DNA of 64,000 nt, taken from NCBI RefSeq assembly GCF_025244925.1, contig NZ_CP104275.1, positions 2,542,001 through 2,606,000 on the forward strand. The letters are read 5' to 3'. This DNA is from Arthrobacter zhaoxinii. Its GTDB lineage: Bacteria; Actinomycetota; Actinomycetes; Actinomycetales; Micrococcaceae. The translations under genes and the position numbers were made by a program. The notes below the pieces were generated by a model. The model had not been told where the DNA came from, did no database searches, and saw nothing but the letters and a program-made list of their open reading frames with translations. How positions within the stretch are numbered: the first letter of the stretch is position 1; each line of letters opens with the position of its first letter. This document shows positions 1 to 8,788 of the stretch, in pieces.

Positions 1-390
1 GTCCTGTACTGGGTACTGGGGCTGGTGGAGCAGGCGACCGACGGCTGGGGCATGAAGGGCGCCATCTTCGCCATCCCGTGGATTGCCGAGGGCGCCTGGT
101 ACACCCAGATCCTCTTCTATTTCGCGGTCACCATCCTGCTGTTCCTGCTGGGCTTCTGGAGTTCGACCATCTACAAGCGGTGGCGGACGATTGGACTCAC
201 GGCAGCGCTGGTGGGTGCCGGCGCCGTCCTGCTGGGAGTCATCGCCTTGATCACCTGGCGGGAGGCCTGGGCTTCCGTCGGCGCCTGGATAGTGCAGCTG
301 ACGCCGCTCTCCCTGGCCGGCTGGCTGCTGGCTGCCGGTGCACTGCTTGCCCTCACGTCCTACGCCACGCTTCGGCGAGCTGTCCCCTGA
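1..390 (+). CDS. Integral membrane protein, C-terminal part (5' end outside window)
   Basis: The reading frame is open from base 1 and ends in TGA at 388-390, leaving about 129 residues. At least three hydrophobic stretches are visible: one around YFAVTILLFLLGFW, one rich in Ala/Gly/Val, and one near the C-terminus. Basic residues (YKRWR) follow the first. The protein ends in a short basic tail (TLRRAVP). This layout would fit the end of an ABC-2-type export permease, but no diagnostic motif is present and the N-terminus is missing, so function is unassigned. It converges on adnB and is followed by a strong terminator. Confidence 0.7.
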   Translation, partial: VLYWVLGLVEQATDGWGMKGAIFAIPWIAEGAWYTQILFYFAVTILLFLLGFWSSTIYKRWRTIGLTAALVGAGAVLLGVIALITWREAWASVGAWIVQLTPLSLAGWLLAAGALLALTSYATLRRAVP

Positions 391-417
391 CCCTCCCCCA
401 ACCGGTTCAGCAACCGA

Positions 418-456
418 CCCCGTCCGCCGGATCAGAACCCGGCGGACGGGGTTTTT
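418..456 (+). terminator. Intrinsic terminator of the upstream membrane-protein gene
   Basis: A 13-bp perfect GC stem (CCCCGTCCGCCGG, 418-430, with its complement at 439-451) has an 8-nt loop and is followed by five T residues. The U-tract is on the plus strand only, so it serves the rightward gene. The hairpin lies across the last codons and the stop codon of adnB on the other strand. Confidence 0.9.
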
Positions 457-3400
457 GCTGCCTCGCGGATGATCTCCTCGAGTTCGGCTTCACCGGCCAG
501 GTTGTAGGGGCGGATCAGCTTGTCCGCCGCCACATAGTAGAAGGCGGCGCGCACCTTCTCCAGGGGAACCCCCTTGAGCCGCGCCCACGCCAGCCGGTAC
601 ACCGCCAGCTGCACGGACCGCACATCAAGCTTCTGCGACGACGGCGGGGCGCCGGTTTTCCAGTCGATGAGGTCCCAGGTGCCGTCCGCGTCCTGGAACA
701 CCGCGTCGATCCGGCCGCGGACGACGACGGTGTCCACCTTGGTCTCCACCGGCACTTCGATGAAGGCAGGCGTCCGCTGCGCCCAGTCCGAGGCCTCGAA
801 CGTGGCGATCATGTCCTCGAGCTGATAGGCCTCATCCACATAGGCGTCGGCGGCCCCCGGGTATTCGTCGATGTCCAGCATTCCGCTGGTACCGAAGAAT
901 TCCTCGACCCACGCGTGGAAGGCGGTGCCCTTGCGGGCGGCCATCCCCGGCTGGCGCGGAACCGGCCGGCGGAGCTGGCGGGTGACCTCCGCCGGGTTGT
1001 CCTTCAGATCCACCAGCATGGACGCTGAAATGTGGGCGGGGAGTTCCACCTGCACCACTTCGTTCGGCGGCCGGTGCCGGGCCAGGACGAGTTCCGTTTC
1101 CCGGCTCCAGCGTCCGGAGGGGGCCGGAGCCTGAGCCGTATCCGGTGCGGCCTCCCCCACGGGGGAAACATCGTCCTCCGCCCGGCCTTCCTCCCGGGCC
1201 GCGGCCCGTGCCGCCCGGTGTCCGGCAGACTCCAGGACGGCCTCCGCAGCGGCTTCCATTGCCTGCCTGCGGGGTCCGAGCGGATCAATCGGCCACTTGG
1301 CCCGCTCCGTCTCGGCATTGGCAGGGTTTTCCGTGCCCTCGTCTTCGGGCGTCACCCAGTGCAGGAGCCGGTAGCCCGCGGCGCCGGACTGTTCCAGGTC
1401 GTAGAGGTCCTGGAGGTACCGTGACACGCCCAGCGGTTTGGACCGTCCTCCGCCCCAGGCGGAGGAGGTGCAGATCAGCACGGACTTGGCGCGGGTGAAC
1501 GCCACGTAGGCCAGCCGCCGTTCCTCCCGTTCGGCGTGCCCCTTGGCGTCTTCGCTGAAGAGCTTTTCGCTGTCCAGCCAGGACTTCTGGTCCACCTGTT
1601 CCCAGTCCCACTGCGGCAGGTCCAGGCTGTCGCCGCGCAGGGTCCACGGGATGGAGGAATCTCCGCTGCTCCAGCGCGAATCCTTGTCGCTGGGGAACGA
1701 GGCTTCGTTCAGTCCGGGGACCACCACGATGTCCCATTCCAGGCCCTTGGACGCATGGACGGTGAGGAGCTGGACCGCTTCGCGGCTCGGTTCCAGCGGT
1801 GTCACGGGCAGGCCGTTTTCCTCGGAGTTGGCGGCTTCCAGCCAGGCGAGGAAGGCGGCCAGGTCCACCCGCTCCGCGGAGGAGCTGAACGTGGCTGCGG
1901 CGTCGATGAATGCGTCCAGGTTCCGCCGGGACTCGTGCAGGGTAACCCCGGGCTTTGCCGCGACCTCGATGTCGAGCAGGATCCGGCGCTCCACCTCGCC
2001 GATCAGCGTGGTCAGATCCTCGCCGACAAACCCGCGCAGGTCCCGGAGCTCGTTCCGCAGCTGCGTCAGGCGCTTCAGCCCCTCCTCGGAGAGGGACCGT
2101 CCGGCGCTGGAGACCCAGCCGGGACGCGGCAGGGAGTCCACGGCTTCCACCAGACTGCCGGCCTCCACCAGGTCCGCCTCCACCACCAGGTCCGGAGCTT
2201 CATCCGGGCCGTGGATATCGGCGGCGTCGGCCACCCGGACGGCCCGTTCACGGACCCGGACCAGGTGCCGGGACCAGTCCGCCAGCGCCATAAGGTCCGC
2301 CGGACCGATCCGCCACCGGGCTCCGGCCAGGATCCGCAGCATGGAATCCGAACGTCCCGGATCGCCCAGGACCCGCAGGACCGCGAGCAGGTCAACCACT
2401 TCGGGGGTGGACAGCAGTCCGCCCAGGCCGACAATCTGCACCGGAATGCCGCGCTGCTCCAGTTCCTTGCGGATCGGCTCGAACTGCTTGCGTCCCCGAC
2501 ACAGCACCGCCACGGTGGGGGTCTGTTCCTTGCCGCGGTCATCAAACCCGCCCAGCTCGGCTTTGCGGCTGCGGTGGAAGGCCACCTGCTCCGCCACGGC
2601 TTCCGCCTCCCCCAGGATCCGCTCCGGAGTGCCCTTGCCGGGCTCCACCGAGACATCACAGAGGTAACGGCCCAGATACACCTCGCCGACGGGGGCATTT
2701 TCCCTGGCCTGCAGCTCGGGTACGTGCGGCAGGCGCTGGTGCTTGAGCCAGGGGGCAACGCCGTTGAGCGCGGTGGAGACGGTGTTGGCCGCGGCCAGCA
2801 CGGAGGTGGAGTTCCGCCAGGCCACGGACAGATTGGCCAGCGGCGCGAGCTGGCGGCCGGTGTCGGTGAACAGCGGGAACTTCTCCCGGAAGGTGCCCAG
2901 CTGGCCGGCGGAGGCCCCGCGGAACCCGTAAATGGACTGGTGCGGATCCCCGACGGCGGTGACGGAGCGGCCGTCGCCGAACAGGTTGGAGAACAGGACC
3001 ATCTGCGCGTGGGAGGTGTCCTGGAACTCGTCCAGCAGGACCACCTTGTACTTGGCGCGTTCCATCTCCACCGCTTCGGGGATGGTGGCCGCGATCCGTG
3101 CCGCCAGCTCCACCAGGTCGCCGAAGTCCAGCTGCCGGCGTTCCGCCTTGGCCCGCTGGTAGGCCTCCACCAGTTCGGTCACGGAGATGCGCGTCCGCAG
3201 GCGGTTGATCAGCTTCCGAGCGGCCTGGGTGGGTTCCTTGGGTTTGCCGAACTGATAGGGCAGGGCTGTGACCGCGTCCACGTGGGCAGCGAGTTCGGCA
3301 CGGACCTCGGCAGGGGTGCGCAGGTGCTCGGAGCATTCACCGGCCATCTGCAGCACTGCGCCGACCAGGGTGGACTTGGCGGCAGTGAAATGTTCGTAGT

Positions 3401-3959
3401 CCCCGGAATAGGCTTCCACCACCTCATTGGCCAGCTGCCACGACTGCGCGCCGCCAAGCATCACGGAATCGCGTTCGACGCCGATCCGCAGGCCGTAGTC
3501 GTTCACGATGCCGTTCGCGTAGGAATGGTAGGTGGAGACACTCGGCTCCATCCGTTCCTCGCCGCCGCCGGCGGTATCCGGATCCGCTGCTCCGCCGGGT
3601 CCGGCGTCGAGCTGGTGGTAGAGCAGGTTCAGGCGCGCCCGGATGCGGGAGGCCAGCTCGCCCGCTGCCTTGCGGGTGAAGGTGACCCCGAGGATCTGTT
3701 CGGGCCGGACCAGTTCGTTGGCCACCAGCCAGACCACGCGGTCCGCCATCGTCTTGGTTTTGCCCGACCCGGCACCGGCGATCACCAGCAGCGGCTCAAG
3801 GGGACCCTCGATGATGCCGATCTGGTCGTCGGTGGGGTACTGCACGTCTGAGTTCGGATCGGTATGCAGCAGTTCCGCCAGCCGCCTCGCGGAGTACTTC
3901 GGGACGGGCGCGGCCTGCGGCAGCCCGCCGGGAACCTCGTCGGTTACGGACGCACTCAC
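432..3959 (-). CDS. adnB: ATP-dependent helicase-nuclease, AdnB-type subunit
   Basis: A 1175-residue UvrD/Rep-like superfamily 1 motor fused to a C-terminal RecB-family nuclease, as in mycobacterial AdnB, which resects DNA double-strand breaks with AdnA. The motor motifs are canonical: Walker A AGAGSGKT at 61-68, Walker B DEFQD at 310-314, and GDPHQSIYGFRG at about 337-348. The nuclease domain (last ~170 residues) has the His of GTAFHAW, the Asp of GRIDAVF, the DWKTG motif and a QLAVYRLAW helix. The GTG start overlaps the adnA stop by 4 nt (GTGA), implying translational coupling. The intact motor motifs make this the likely lead motor of the pair. The last codons form a terminator for the opposite gene. 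Confidence 0.93.
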   Translation of the reverse strand: MSASVTDEVPGGLPQAAPVPKYSARRLAELLHTDPNSDVQYPTDDQIGIIEGPLEPLLVIAGAGSGKTKTMADRVVWLVANELVRPEQILGVTFTRKAAGELASRIRARLNLLYHQLDAGPGGAADPDTAGGGEERMEPSVSTYHSYANGIVNDYGLRIGVERDSVMLGGAQSWQLANEVVEAYSGDYEHFTAAKSTLVGAVLQMAGECSEHLRTPAEVRAELAAHVDAVTALPYQFGKPKEPTQAARKLINRLRTRISVTELVEAYQRAKAERRQLDFGDLVELAARIAATIPEAVEMERAKYKVVLLDEFQDTSHAQMVLFSNLFGDGRSVTAVGDPHQSIYGFRGASAGQLGTFREKFPLFTDTGRQLAPLANLSVAWRNSTSVLAAANTVSTALNGVAPWLKHQRLPHVPELQARENAPVGEVYLGRYLCDVSVEPGKGTPERILGEAEAVAEQVAFHRSRKAELGGFDDRGKEQTPTVAVLCRGRKQFEPIRKELEQRGIPVQIVGLGGLLSTPEVVDLLAVLRVLGDPGRSDSMLRILAGARWRIGPADLMALADWSRHLVRVRERAVRVADAADIHGPDEAPDLVVEADLVEAGSLVEAVDSLPRPGWVSSAGRSLSEEGLKRLTQLRNELRDLRGFVGEDLTTLIGEVERRILLDIEVAAKPGVTLHESRRNLDAFIDAAATFSSSAERVDLAAFLAWLEAANSEENGLPVTPLEPSREAVQLLTVHASKGLEWDIVVVPGLNEASFPSDKDSRWSSGDSSIPWTLRGDSLDLPQWDWEQVDQKSWLDSEKLFSEDAKGHAEREERRLAYVAFTRAKSVLICTSSAWGGGRSKPLGVSRYLQDLYDLEQSGAAGYRLLHWVTPEDEGTENPANAETERAKWPIDPLGPRRQAMEAAAEAVLESAGHRAARAAAREEGRAEDDVSPVGEAAPDTAQAPAPSGRWSRETELVLARHRPPNEVVQVELPAHISASMLVDLKDNPAEVTRQLRRPVPRQPGMAARKGTAFHAWVEEFFGTSGMLDIDEYPGAADAYVDEAYQLEDMIATFEASDWAQRTPAFIEVPVETKVDTVVVRGRIDAVFQDADGTWDLIDWKTGAPPSSQKLDVRSVQLAVYRLAWARLKGVPLEKVRAAFYYVAADKLIRPYNLAGEAELEEIIREAAKTPSAGF

Positions 3960-6900
3960 TCGGTGACCTGCTTTCCTTCAGCGCAGAGAGGACAGATTTC
4001 GGGCAACCGGCAGCCGTTGCCGCCAAAGCCGCTGCGGCCCGGATCGTGGACCGTTTCGAAGAATGCCGCGGACATCAGCGCGGCCGCGTTGCGGACCATG
4101 TCCCGCGCCGTGGTGTCGTCCGGGTCCAGGGGCTGCTGTTCCTGCACGGAAACCCCCTTGTTGGTGGTGCCCAGCTGCACCAGGGCGGCGCCGCCGGGCA
4201 CCCTCGGGGCGTCCGGCAGGGCACCTTCCCGAACGGCCTCCTGGTAGGCGGCCAACTGCGGATGCCCCTGCAGATCGTCCTTCTTCGGGGCGGACTTGCC
4301 AGTCTTCAGGTCCACGATGAACAGGCGGCCGTCGGCATCGACTTCCAGGCGGTCGATCTGGCCGCGCAGCAGGGCGGTGCGGACCGCGCCGTCGATCTCC
4401 ACCGGCAGCTCCACCTCGAAGTCCTTTTCGACGGCGACGAGCGAGCGGCCGCTGCGGCGCATGGTGATGACGTATTCGGCCAGTTTGCGGACCATGGTTT
4501 CGGCCCGCTGGTAGTCCATCTGGCCTTCCCAGTTGTCCTTCATGCCCAGGGACGGCCAGCGTTTCTGCAGCTCCTGCACGTATTCGCTGCCGGCGGCGTC
4601 CGGCATGTCCTGCGCGATGGAGTGCACCAGCGTGCCCAAGGACCGGGCGAAGTCGGTGGCCTGCTCGCCGCCGGCCGCGGAGACGAACCAGCTCAGCGGA
4701 GATTTCAGCACGGCGTCGACCTTGGAAGGCGACACCGGAATCCGGGCCTCCGGGGGCAGGATCGGAGCTTCACTGGACAGCGGCGCGAGTCCCCACCACT
4801 TCCCGGGGTGGGCTCCCGGGACCGGCACGGCGTGGTTCACCATGGTGCCCAGGTGATGGACGGCTTCGGCGGCCAACTCAGGGTCTTCGTCCGGCTGCTG
4901 GGCGTACCGGCGCAGTTCGGCGACCAGCGAGCGCAGCGTGTACGGGCGCAGGACCTCGGTGCGCTGACGCTTTTCGGCTCCCGGCTCCAGCGGTGCCACC
5001 AGGTCCAGGAAGGCGGAGGGCTGTTCGTCCTCGGAGGAGACCGCCGTGCAGATCAGCACTTCGCGGGCACGGGAGATGGCGGTGGAGAAGCTGCGCAGTT
5101 CGTCGAAGCGGATAGACTGCATCAGCGTCAGCGGGCTGCGGTGGGCACGGAAGTTGTCCCCGTGTTCCACGGCCGCCACGAGTTCCCCGCTGCCCAGCAG
5201 TTCGCCGCGGAGGCGGAGGTTGGGCCAGACATCCTGCTGGATGCCGGCGACAATCACCATCGGCCATTCGCGGCCTGCCGCGCTGGCAGGGGTCAGCAGT
5301 TCCACGGCCTCGCGGCGCTGGGCCCGTGCGGCCAGGGTATCCATGGGCAGTTCGGAGCTGGTGAGGTAATCGAGGAACTGCGCCGGGGTGGAACCGGGCA
5401 GCTGGTCAACGTACCGTTCCGCGGTCTGGAACAGGGCCATGATCGCGTCCAGGTCCCGGTCCGCGCGGGAAGCACCCGGGCCGCCGGAGAGCGCCGTTTC
5501 CGCCCACCGCTTGGACCAGCCGGAGACGGACCACAGTGCCCACAGGACCGTCTCCGCCGTGGCACCGGGTTCCCGGGCAGCCTCCCGCCCGGCGGCGAGC
5601 ATGGCGGAAATGCGCTGGGCGGCCGGACGGGCATCCCAGCTCAGGCCGGCCAGTGCCCGCCCGGACTCCGACTCGGGGTCCAGCAGCGATTCCACCAGCA
5701 GTGCGTCGCTGGTCCGTCCGCCGCCTGCGCTGCGCTCTTCGCGGCGCAGTGCCTGCCTCAGCCGGCGCAGTTCCAGCGTGCTCGCGCCGCCGATGCGCGA
5801 GGTCAGCAGTGACACTGCCAGTTCGGGGGTGAGCAGCTCCGGGTCCAGGACGACGGCAAACGCGTCCAGCAGCGGACGGACGGCGGCTTCATCGCGCACC
5901 GCCCGTTCCGCGACGGGGACCTTGACCTCAATCCCCTGTCCGGTGAGATAGCGCTGGAGGGCAGCCAGCTGGGCGCCGGTGCGGACAATGACGGCGATGT
6001 CCTCGAGCGAGCGGTCCTGCAGCAGCTGGGCTTCCAGGATCCGCTGCGCCACGTAACGCTGCTCGTGCATGGGAGTGTCCACGACATGCGCCTCGGCCGT
6101 GCCCGCAGCCGGTATCTCCGGGACTTCGGGGGTCTCCGTGGCCTTCTGGGCCGCAGTTGTTTCCGGAGCCTCGAGTGCCTCGGGTGCCTCCTGGACGTTG
6201 CCGCCCCCGGGCGCCGTCCCGATGAACCGGGCATCTGCCACGGCAGTGCGGTAGGAGGGCAGCTGGCCGACCACGGAAATCCTCGAGGCAGTCCGGGTCC
6301 AGGCACCGGCCAGCGACCCGGTCAGGCGGTGTGAAGTGGTCAGGACGCGGGTATCGAGCCTGCCCTCGAAGCGTTCGGCCAGCCGGCCCACCAGATCCGG
6401 GCGCGCACCGCGGAAACCCTGCACCACGGTGTCGGGGCAGGCGGCGGCGATGGAATCTCCGGTACCGGCCAGCAGTGCGTAAAGGCTGTGGATGGCGGGG
6501 TTGGCTTCCTGCAGGTCATCCACCAGCACCAGCTGCTGGCGCTCCTGTTCGGCGGCCAGGAACTCCGGGTCCGAGTGCAGGATGTTCAGGGCCGAAGTAA
6601 TGATGCCTGCCGGGTCGAAGGACTCGGGCATGCGCAGGTCCAGGACGTCCCGGTACTCGGCGTAAAGCTCTGCGGCCGCCTCCCAGTCCGGACGGCCGTG
6701 CCGCTGCCCCAGTTCACGCAGTTCTTCGGCGGAGATGCCGTACTCGATCACACGGTCGAAGAGCTGGCGGATTTCCTGGCGGAAGCCGCGGGTGCCCAGA
6801 GCCTGGTCCAGGCTGTCCGGCCATGGAAGTTCCGGCACTCCCTGCTGTCCGTGTCCGGCCAGCAGTTCCTTGATGATGACGTCCTGTTCGGCGCCGGAGA

Positions 6901-7285
6901 GCAGCTTCGGCGCCCGCGTGAGGTACGGCAGGCGGCCTTCGGTCTTGGCGCGCCGGATCAGGTCGAAGGCGTAGGAGGCCCAGGTCCTGGCGGGCGCGGT
7001 GCTCAGGGTTCCCTGCAGCCGGGCCGAAAGCGCATCCCGCAGGCCGGCCGCGGCAAGCCGGGAGGGTGCCAGCATCAGCAGATGGGAAGGGTCCAGCCCG
7101 TCGCGTTCGATCCGTGCGACGGCGGCTTCCACCAGGACGGTGGACTTGCCGGTTCCCGGCGCTCCCAGGACAAGGACGGGTCCGCTGCCCGTGGGCAGGT
7201 CCACCACGGCCTGCTGGTCCGCGCTGAGCCGGGGCGCGGACAACGCGCTTGCAGCCGGCCCGACGAGTTGGAGTTCAACGCTCAT
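3956..7285 (-). CDS. adnA: ATP-dependent helicase-nuclease, AdnA-type subunit
   Basis: A 1109-residue partner of AdnB with a motor at the N-terminus and a RecB-like nuclease at the C-terminus. Walker A (GAPGTGKS, 41-48) is intact. The position of the usual DEFQD box reads DDLQE (about 256-260), and the motif III region is VVQGFRGA rather than QSIYGFRGA, so this motor looks degenerate, as reported for AdnA. Nuclease residues are visible in LVHSIAQD, GQIDRLE, VDLKTG and QLAAYQEA. Two Cys (ICPLC) and one earlier Cys (NGC) lie near the C-terminus. The Cys expected ahead of the nuclease in Fe-S AddB-type enzymes is not seen (KSPLSWF). Residues 361-399 are an Ala/Pro/Glu/Thr-rich linker. The ATG start lacks a close Shine-Dalgarno, and an in-frame TGA lies 12 nt upstream. 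Confidence 0.92.
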   Translation of the reverse strand: MSVELQLVGPAASALSAPRLSADQQAVVDLPTGSGPVLVLGAPGTGKSTVLVEAAVARIERDGLDPSHLLMLAPSRLAAAGLRDALSARLQGTLSTAPARTWASYAFDLIRRAKTEGRLPYLTRAPKLLSGAEQDVIIKELLAGHGQQGVPELPWPDSLDQALGTRGFRQEIRQLFDRVIEYGISAEELRELGQRHGRPDWEAAAELYAEYRDVLDLRMPESFDPAGIITSALNILHSDPEFLAAEQERQQLVLVDDLQEANPAIHSLYALLAGTGDSIAAACPDTVVQGFRGARPDLVGRLAERFEGRLDTRVLTTSHRLTGSLAGAWTRTASRISVVGQLPSYRTAVADARFIGTAPGGGNVQEAPEALEAPETTAAQKATETPEVPEIPAAGTAEAHVVDTPMHEQRYVAQRILEAQLLQDRSLEDIAVIVRTGAQLAALQRYLTGQGIEVKVPVAERAVRDEAAVRPLLDAFAVVLDPELLTPELAVSLLTSRIGGASTLELRRLRQALRREERSAGGGRTSDALLVESLLDPESESGRALAGLSWDARPAAQRISAMLAAGREAAREPGATAETVLWALWSVSGWSKRWAETALSGGPGASRADRDLDAIMALFQTAERYVDQLPGSTPAQFLDYLTSSELPMDTLAARAQRREAVELLTPASAAGREWPMVIVAGIQQDVWPNLRLRGELLGSGELVAAVEHGDNFRAHRSPLTLMQSIRFDELRSFSTAISRAREVLICTAVSSEDEQPSAFLDLVAPLEPGAEKRQRTEVLRPYTLRSLVAELRRYAQQPDEDPELAAEAVHHLGTMVNHAVPVPGAHPGKWWGLAPLSSEAPILPPEARIPVSPSKVDAVLKSPLSWFVSAAGGEQATDFARSLGTLVHSIAQDMPDAAGSEYVQELQKRWPSLGMKDNWEGQMDYQRAETMVRKLAEYVITMRRSGRSLVAVEKDFEVELPVEIDGAVRTALLRGQIDRLEVDADGRLFIVDLKTGKSAPKKDDLQGHPQLAAYQEAVREGALPDAPRVPGGAALVQLGTTNKGVSVQEQQPLDPDDTTARDMVRNAAALMSAAFFETVHDPGRSGFGGNGCRLPEICPLCAEGKQVTE

Positions 7286-7371
7286 GGTTCCACTTCATCA
7301 TGTCCCTCCGACATTCCTGATATCGGCGCTTCGAAGCTCCCGGTGTCCGGGTCGACGCCGCCCGGGCCGGA

Positions 7372-7731
7372 CTAACGCAGACCTCCCCGGAGGCTGTCCA
7401 GGAGTTTCCATTCCGCCTCGCCGGGCTGCCAGCGGGCACTGTCCATCCGCACCCGATAGCCGGCGCCGTCGTCGTCCGCCGTCCCGCGCACCGGGGTGCC
7501 CTCCTGCCGGTAGTGCTCCCAGGCGCGCACCTCGTGGTATCTCAGCGGCTGCCCCGAGGACCGCAGGACCCGCCACCAGCAGACCTCGGAGCCCCGCGCG
7601 GACATCACCGCGCCCACCTGCCGCGGACCGCCGGCGTCGAGCAGCTCGGCAATGTCGCCGTAGGACAGCACACGTCCGGGCGGTATGAGATCGGCCACAG
7701 CGAGCACCGCGTCGGCATAGTCCCTGCGCAT
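7372..7731 (-). CDS. Alkyltransferase-like protein (MGMT fold, no acceptor Cys)
   Basis: A 119-residue protein with the MGMT DNA-binding domain only (IPPGRVLSYGDIAELL, GGPRQVGAVM). Alkyltransferase-like proteins bind O6-alkylguanine and flag it for nucleotide excision repair. The active-site motif PCHR of true methyltransferases reads CWWR here: the acceptor Cys is replaced by Trp, and the only nearby Cys is one position earlier. It cannot therefore be a conventional methyltransferase. The start is ATG 7731, because a -10 hexamer lies 7 nt upstream and there is no ribosome site. It lies 86 bp upstream of adnA on the same strand, so alkylation tolerance and break resection may be co-expressed. 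Confidence 0.85.
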   Translation of the reverse strand: MRRDYADAVLAVADLIPPGRVLSYGDIAELLDAGGPRQVGAVMSARGSEVCWWRVLRSSGQPLRYHEVRAWEHYRQEGTPVRGTADDDGAGYRVRMDSARWQPGEAEWKLLDSLRGGLR

Positions 7732-7738
7732 ATCCAGT

Positions 7739-7744
7739 AGGGTA
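7739..7744 (-). promoter_or_regulatory. -10 element (TACCCT) for leaderless alkyltransferase-like gene
   Basis: TACCCT on the minus strand ends 7 nt before the ATG at 7731. There is no Shine-Dalgarno. This spacing places the transcript start on or next to the start codon. No clear -35 is visible. Confidence 0.6.
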
Positions 7745-7794
7745 CCGACGCCGCCGCGGCTGCCGCCAATCCCGGGAATGTCACCGCGCCCGGA

Positions 7795-7800
7795 TAGGTT
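7795..7800 (+). promoter_or_regulatory. -10 element (TAGGTT) for leaderless exonuclease gene
   Basis: TAGGTT ends 6 nt before the ATG at 7807, with no ribosome-binding site between. It is divergent from the alkyltransferase-like promoter about 50 bp away. Confidence 0.6.
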
Positions 7801-7806
7801 TGTTGC

Positions 7807-8529
7807 ATGAACAGCTGGCATGAACTTCCCCGCGCGGCCTTCGATCTGGAGACCACCGGCCGGGATCCGCAGACCGCGCGGATCGTCACCGCATCCATCA
7901 TCCTGGTCAACGGCCGGGGCGAGACCCTGCAGCACCACGAGTGGCTGGCCTGCCCGGAGATCCCCATCCCGGCAGAGGCGGCAGCCATCCACGGCATCAC
8001 CAACGAACGCGCCCGGGCGGAGGGCGGGAACCCCGCCGCAGTCACAGCCGAGGTGGCGGAGGTGCTGGCCGGTATGTTTGCCGCCGGGATTCCGGTCCTG
8101 GCGTTCAACGCCTGCTATGACTTCACCGTGCTGGCCCGCGAATGCGAGCGCTTCGGGCTGACGGTCCCCCATCCCATGCCCGTGATCGACCCGTACATCC
8201 TGGACAAGCAGGTGGACCGGTTCCGCCGCGGCAAGCGCACCCTCACCGCCATGGCCGAGCACTACGGCGTCGGCTTCGAGAACGCCCACACCTCCGCCGC
8301 CGACGTCGCGGCCACCCTGTCCGTGGCCGCGGTCATGGCGGAAAAGTATCCGGAACTCCAGTGCGACGCACGCACCCTGCACGATTCCCAGGTCAGCTGG
8401 GCCGCCGGCCAGGCCGCCAGTTTCCAGGACTACCTCCGGCGCCGGGACCCGGAAGCCGTCATTGACGGAAGCTGGCCGTTCCGGGCCGCACCGGACCGCG
8501 AACCCGGTTCCGTCCTGGATCCCGCCTGA
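7807..8529 (+). CDS. 3'-5' exonuclease, DnaQ/DEDDh family
   Basis: A 240-residue exonuclease of the DNA polymerase III epsilon superfamily. ExoI FDLETTG (about 14-20) gives the first Asp/Glu pair. ExoII is visible as LAFNACYDFTVLA. ExoIII ENAHTSAADVAATL supplies the DEDDh His and last Asp. A conserved IHGITNERA stretch lies between ExoI and ExoII. There is no polymerase or UvrC-like domain, so this is a stand-alone exonuclease of the kind common in Actinobacteria, probably for repair or RNA/DNA end trimming; the substrate cannot be told from sequence. The gene is divergent from the repair genes and monocistronic. Start ATG 7807 is supported by the adjacent -10 hexamer. Confidence 0.88.
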   Translation: MNSWHELPRAAFDLETTGRDPQTARIVTASIILVNGRGETLQHHEWLACPEIPIPAEAAAIHGITNERARAEGGNPAAVTAEVAEVLAGMFAAGIPVLAFNACYDFTVLARECERFGLTVPHPMPVIDPYILDKQVDRFRRGKRTLTAMAEHYGVGFENAHTSAADVAATLSVAAVMAEKYPELQCDARTLHDSQVSWAAGQAASFQDYLRRRDPEAVIDGSWPFRAAPDREPGSVLDPA

Positions 8530-8788
8530 TTCCTGGCTGCATACCTCCTGCGAACCTCTTCACAGGCCGTCACTTTGGCCGGGTCGCCGCAGCCATCATG
8601 CGATACTGGTTACTGTGTTTGGCGCTGATGGCGCCCCAGGCGTACCCGCGTGTACTGAACGCGCGTGACGTCTCGCGCCACGAGATTGGCAGACACCCCT
8701 CCGCACGGCCGGCATCCAGGCACGGCACAGAACCGTGCCCCTTTCTGCATGCTCCGGGCCGGCCATCTAACGCATATGACGAGGACGA
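8530..8788 (+). other. metN leader region with a hairpin; no riboswitch recognised
   Basis: These 259 bp separate the exonuclease from metN and must contain the met promoter. A 7-bp perfect stem (GGCACGG 8719-8725, CCGTGCC 8733-8739, 7-nt loop) followed by CCTTTCT is the only clear structure. It could be a weak attenuator. I looked for SAM-I and SAM-IV riboswitch cores and could not match either. GAGGACGA (8781-8788) is the metN ribosome site. Confidence 0.5.

Noticed and set aside
1536..3851. 771-codon plus-strand ORF opposite adnB
   Set aside because: It is a GC-rich shadow frame with protein composition skewed to Gly, Arg, Gln and Val and no domain. The minus-strand frame has clear helicase motifs.
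7732..8382. N-terminal extension of the alkyltransferase-like gene to 336 codons
   Set aside because: The extra 217 codons lie antisense to the exonuclease gene and are not protein-like. The family starts at ATG 7731, supported by the -10 hexamer.
8530..8788. SAM-IV or SAM-I riboswitch before metN
   Set aside because: The conserved core and flanking stems could not be found; only a short hairpin is present.
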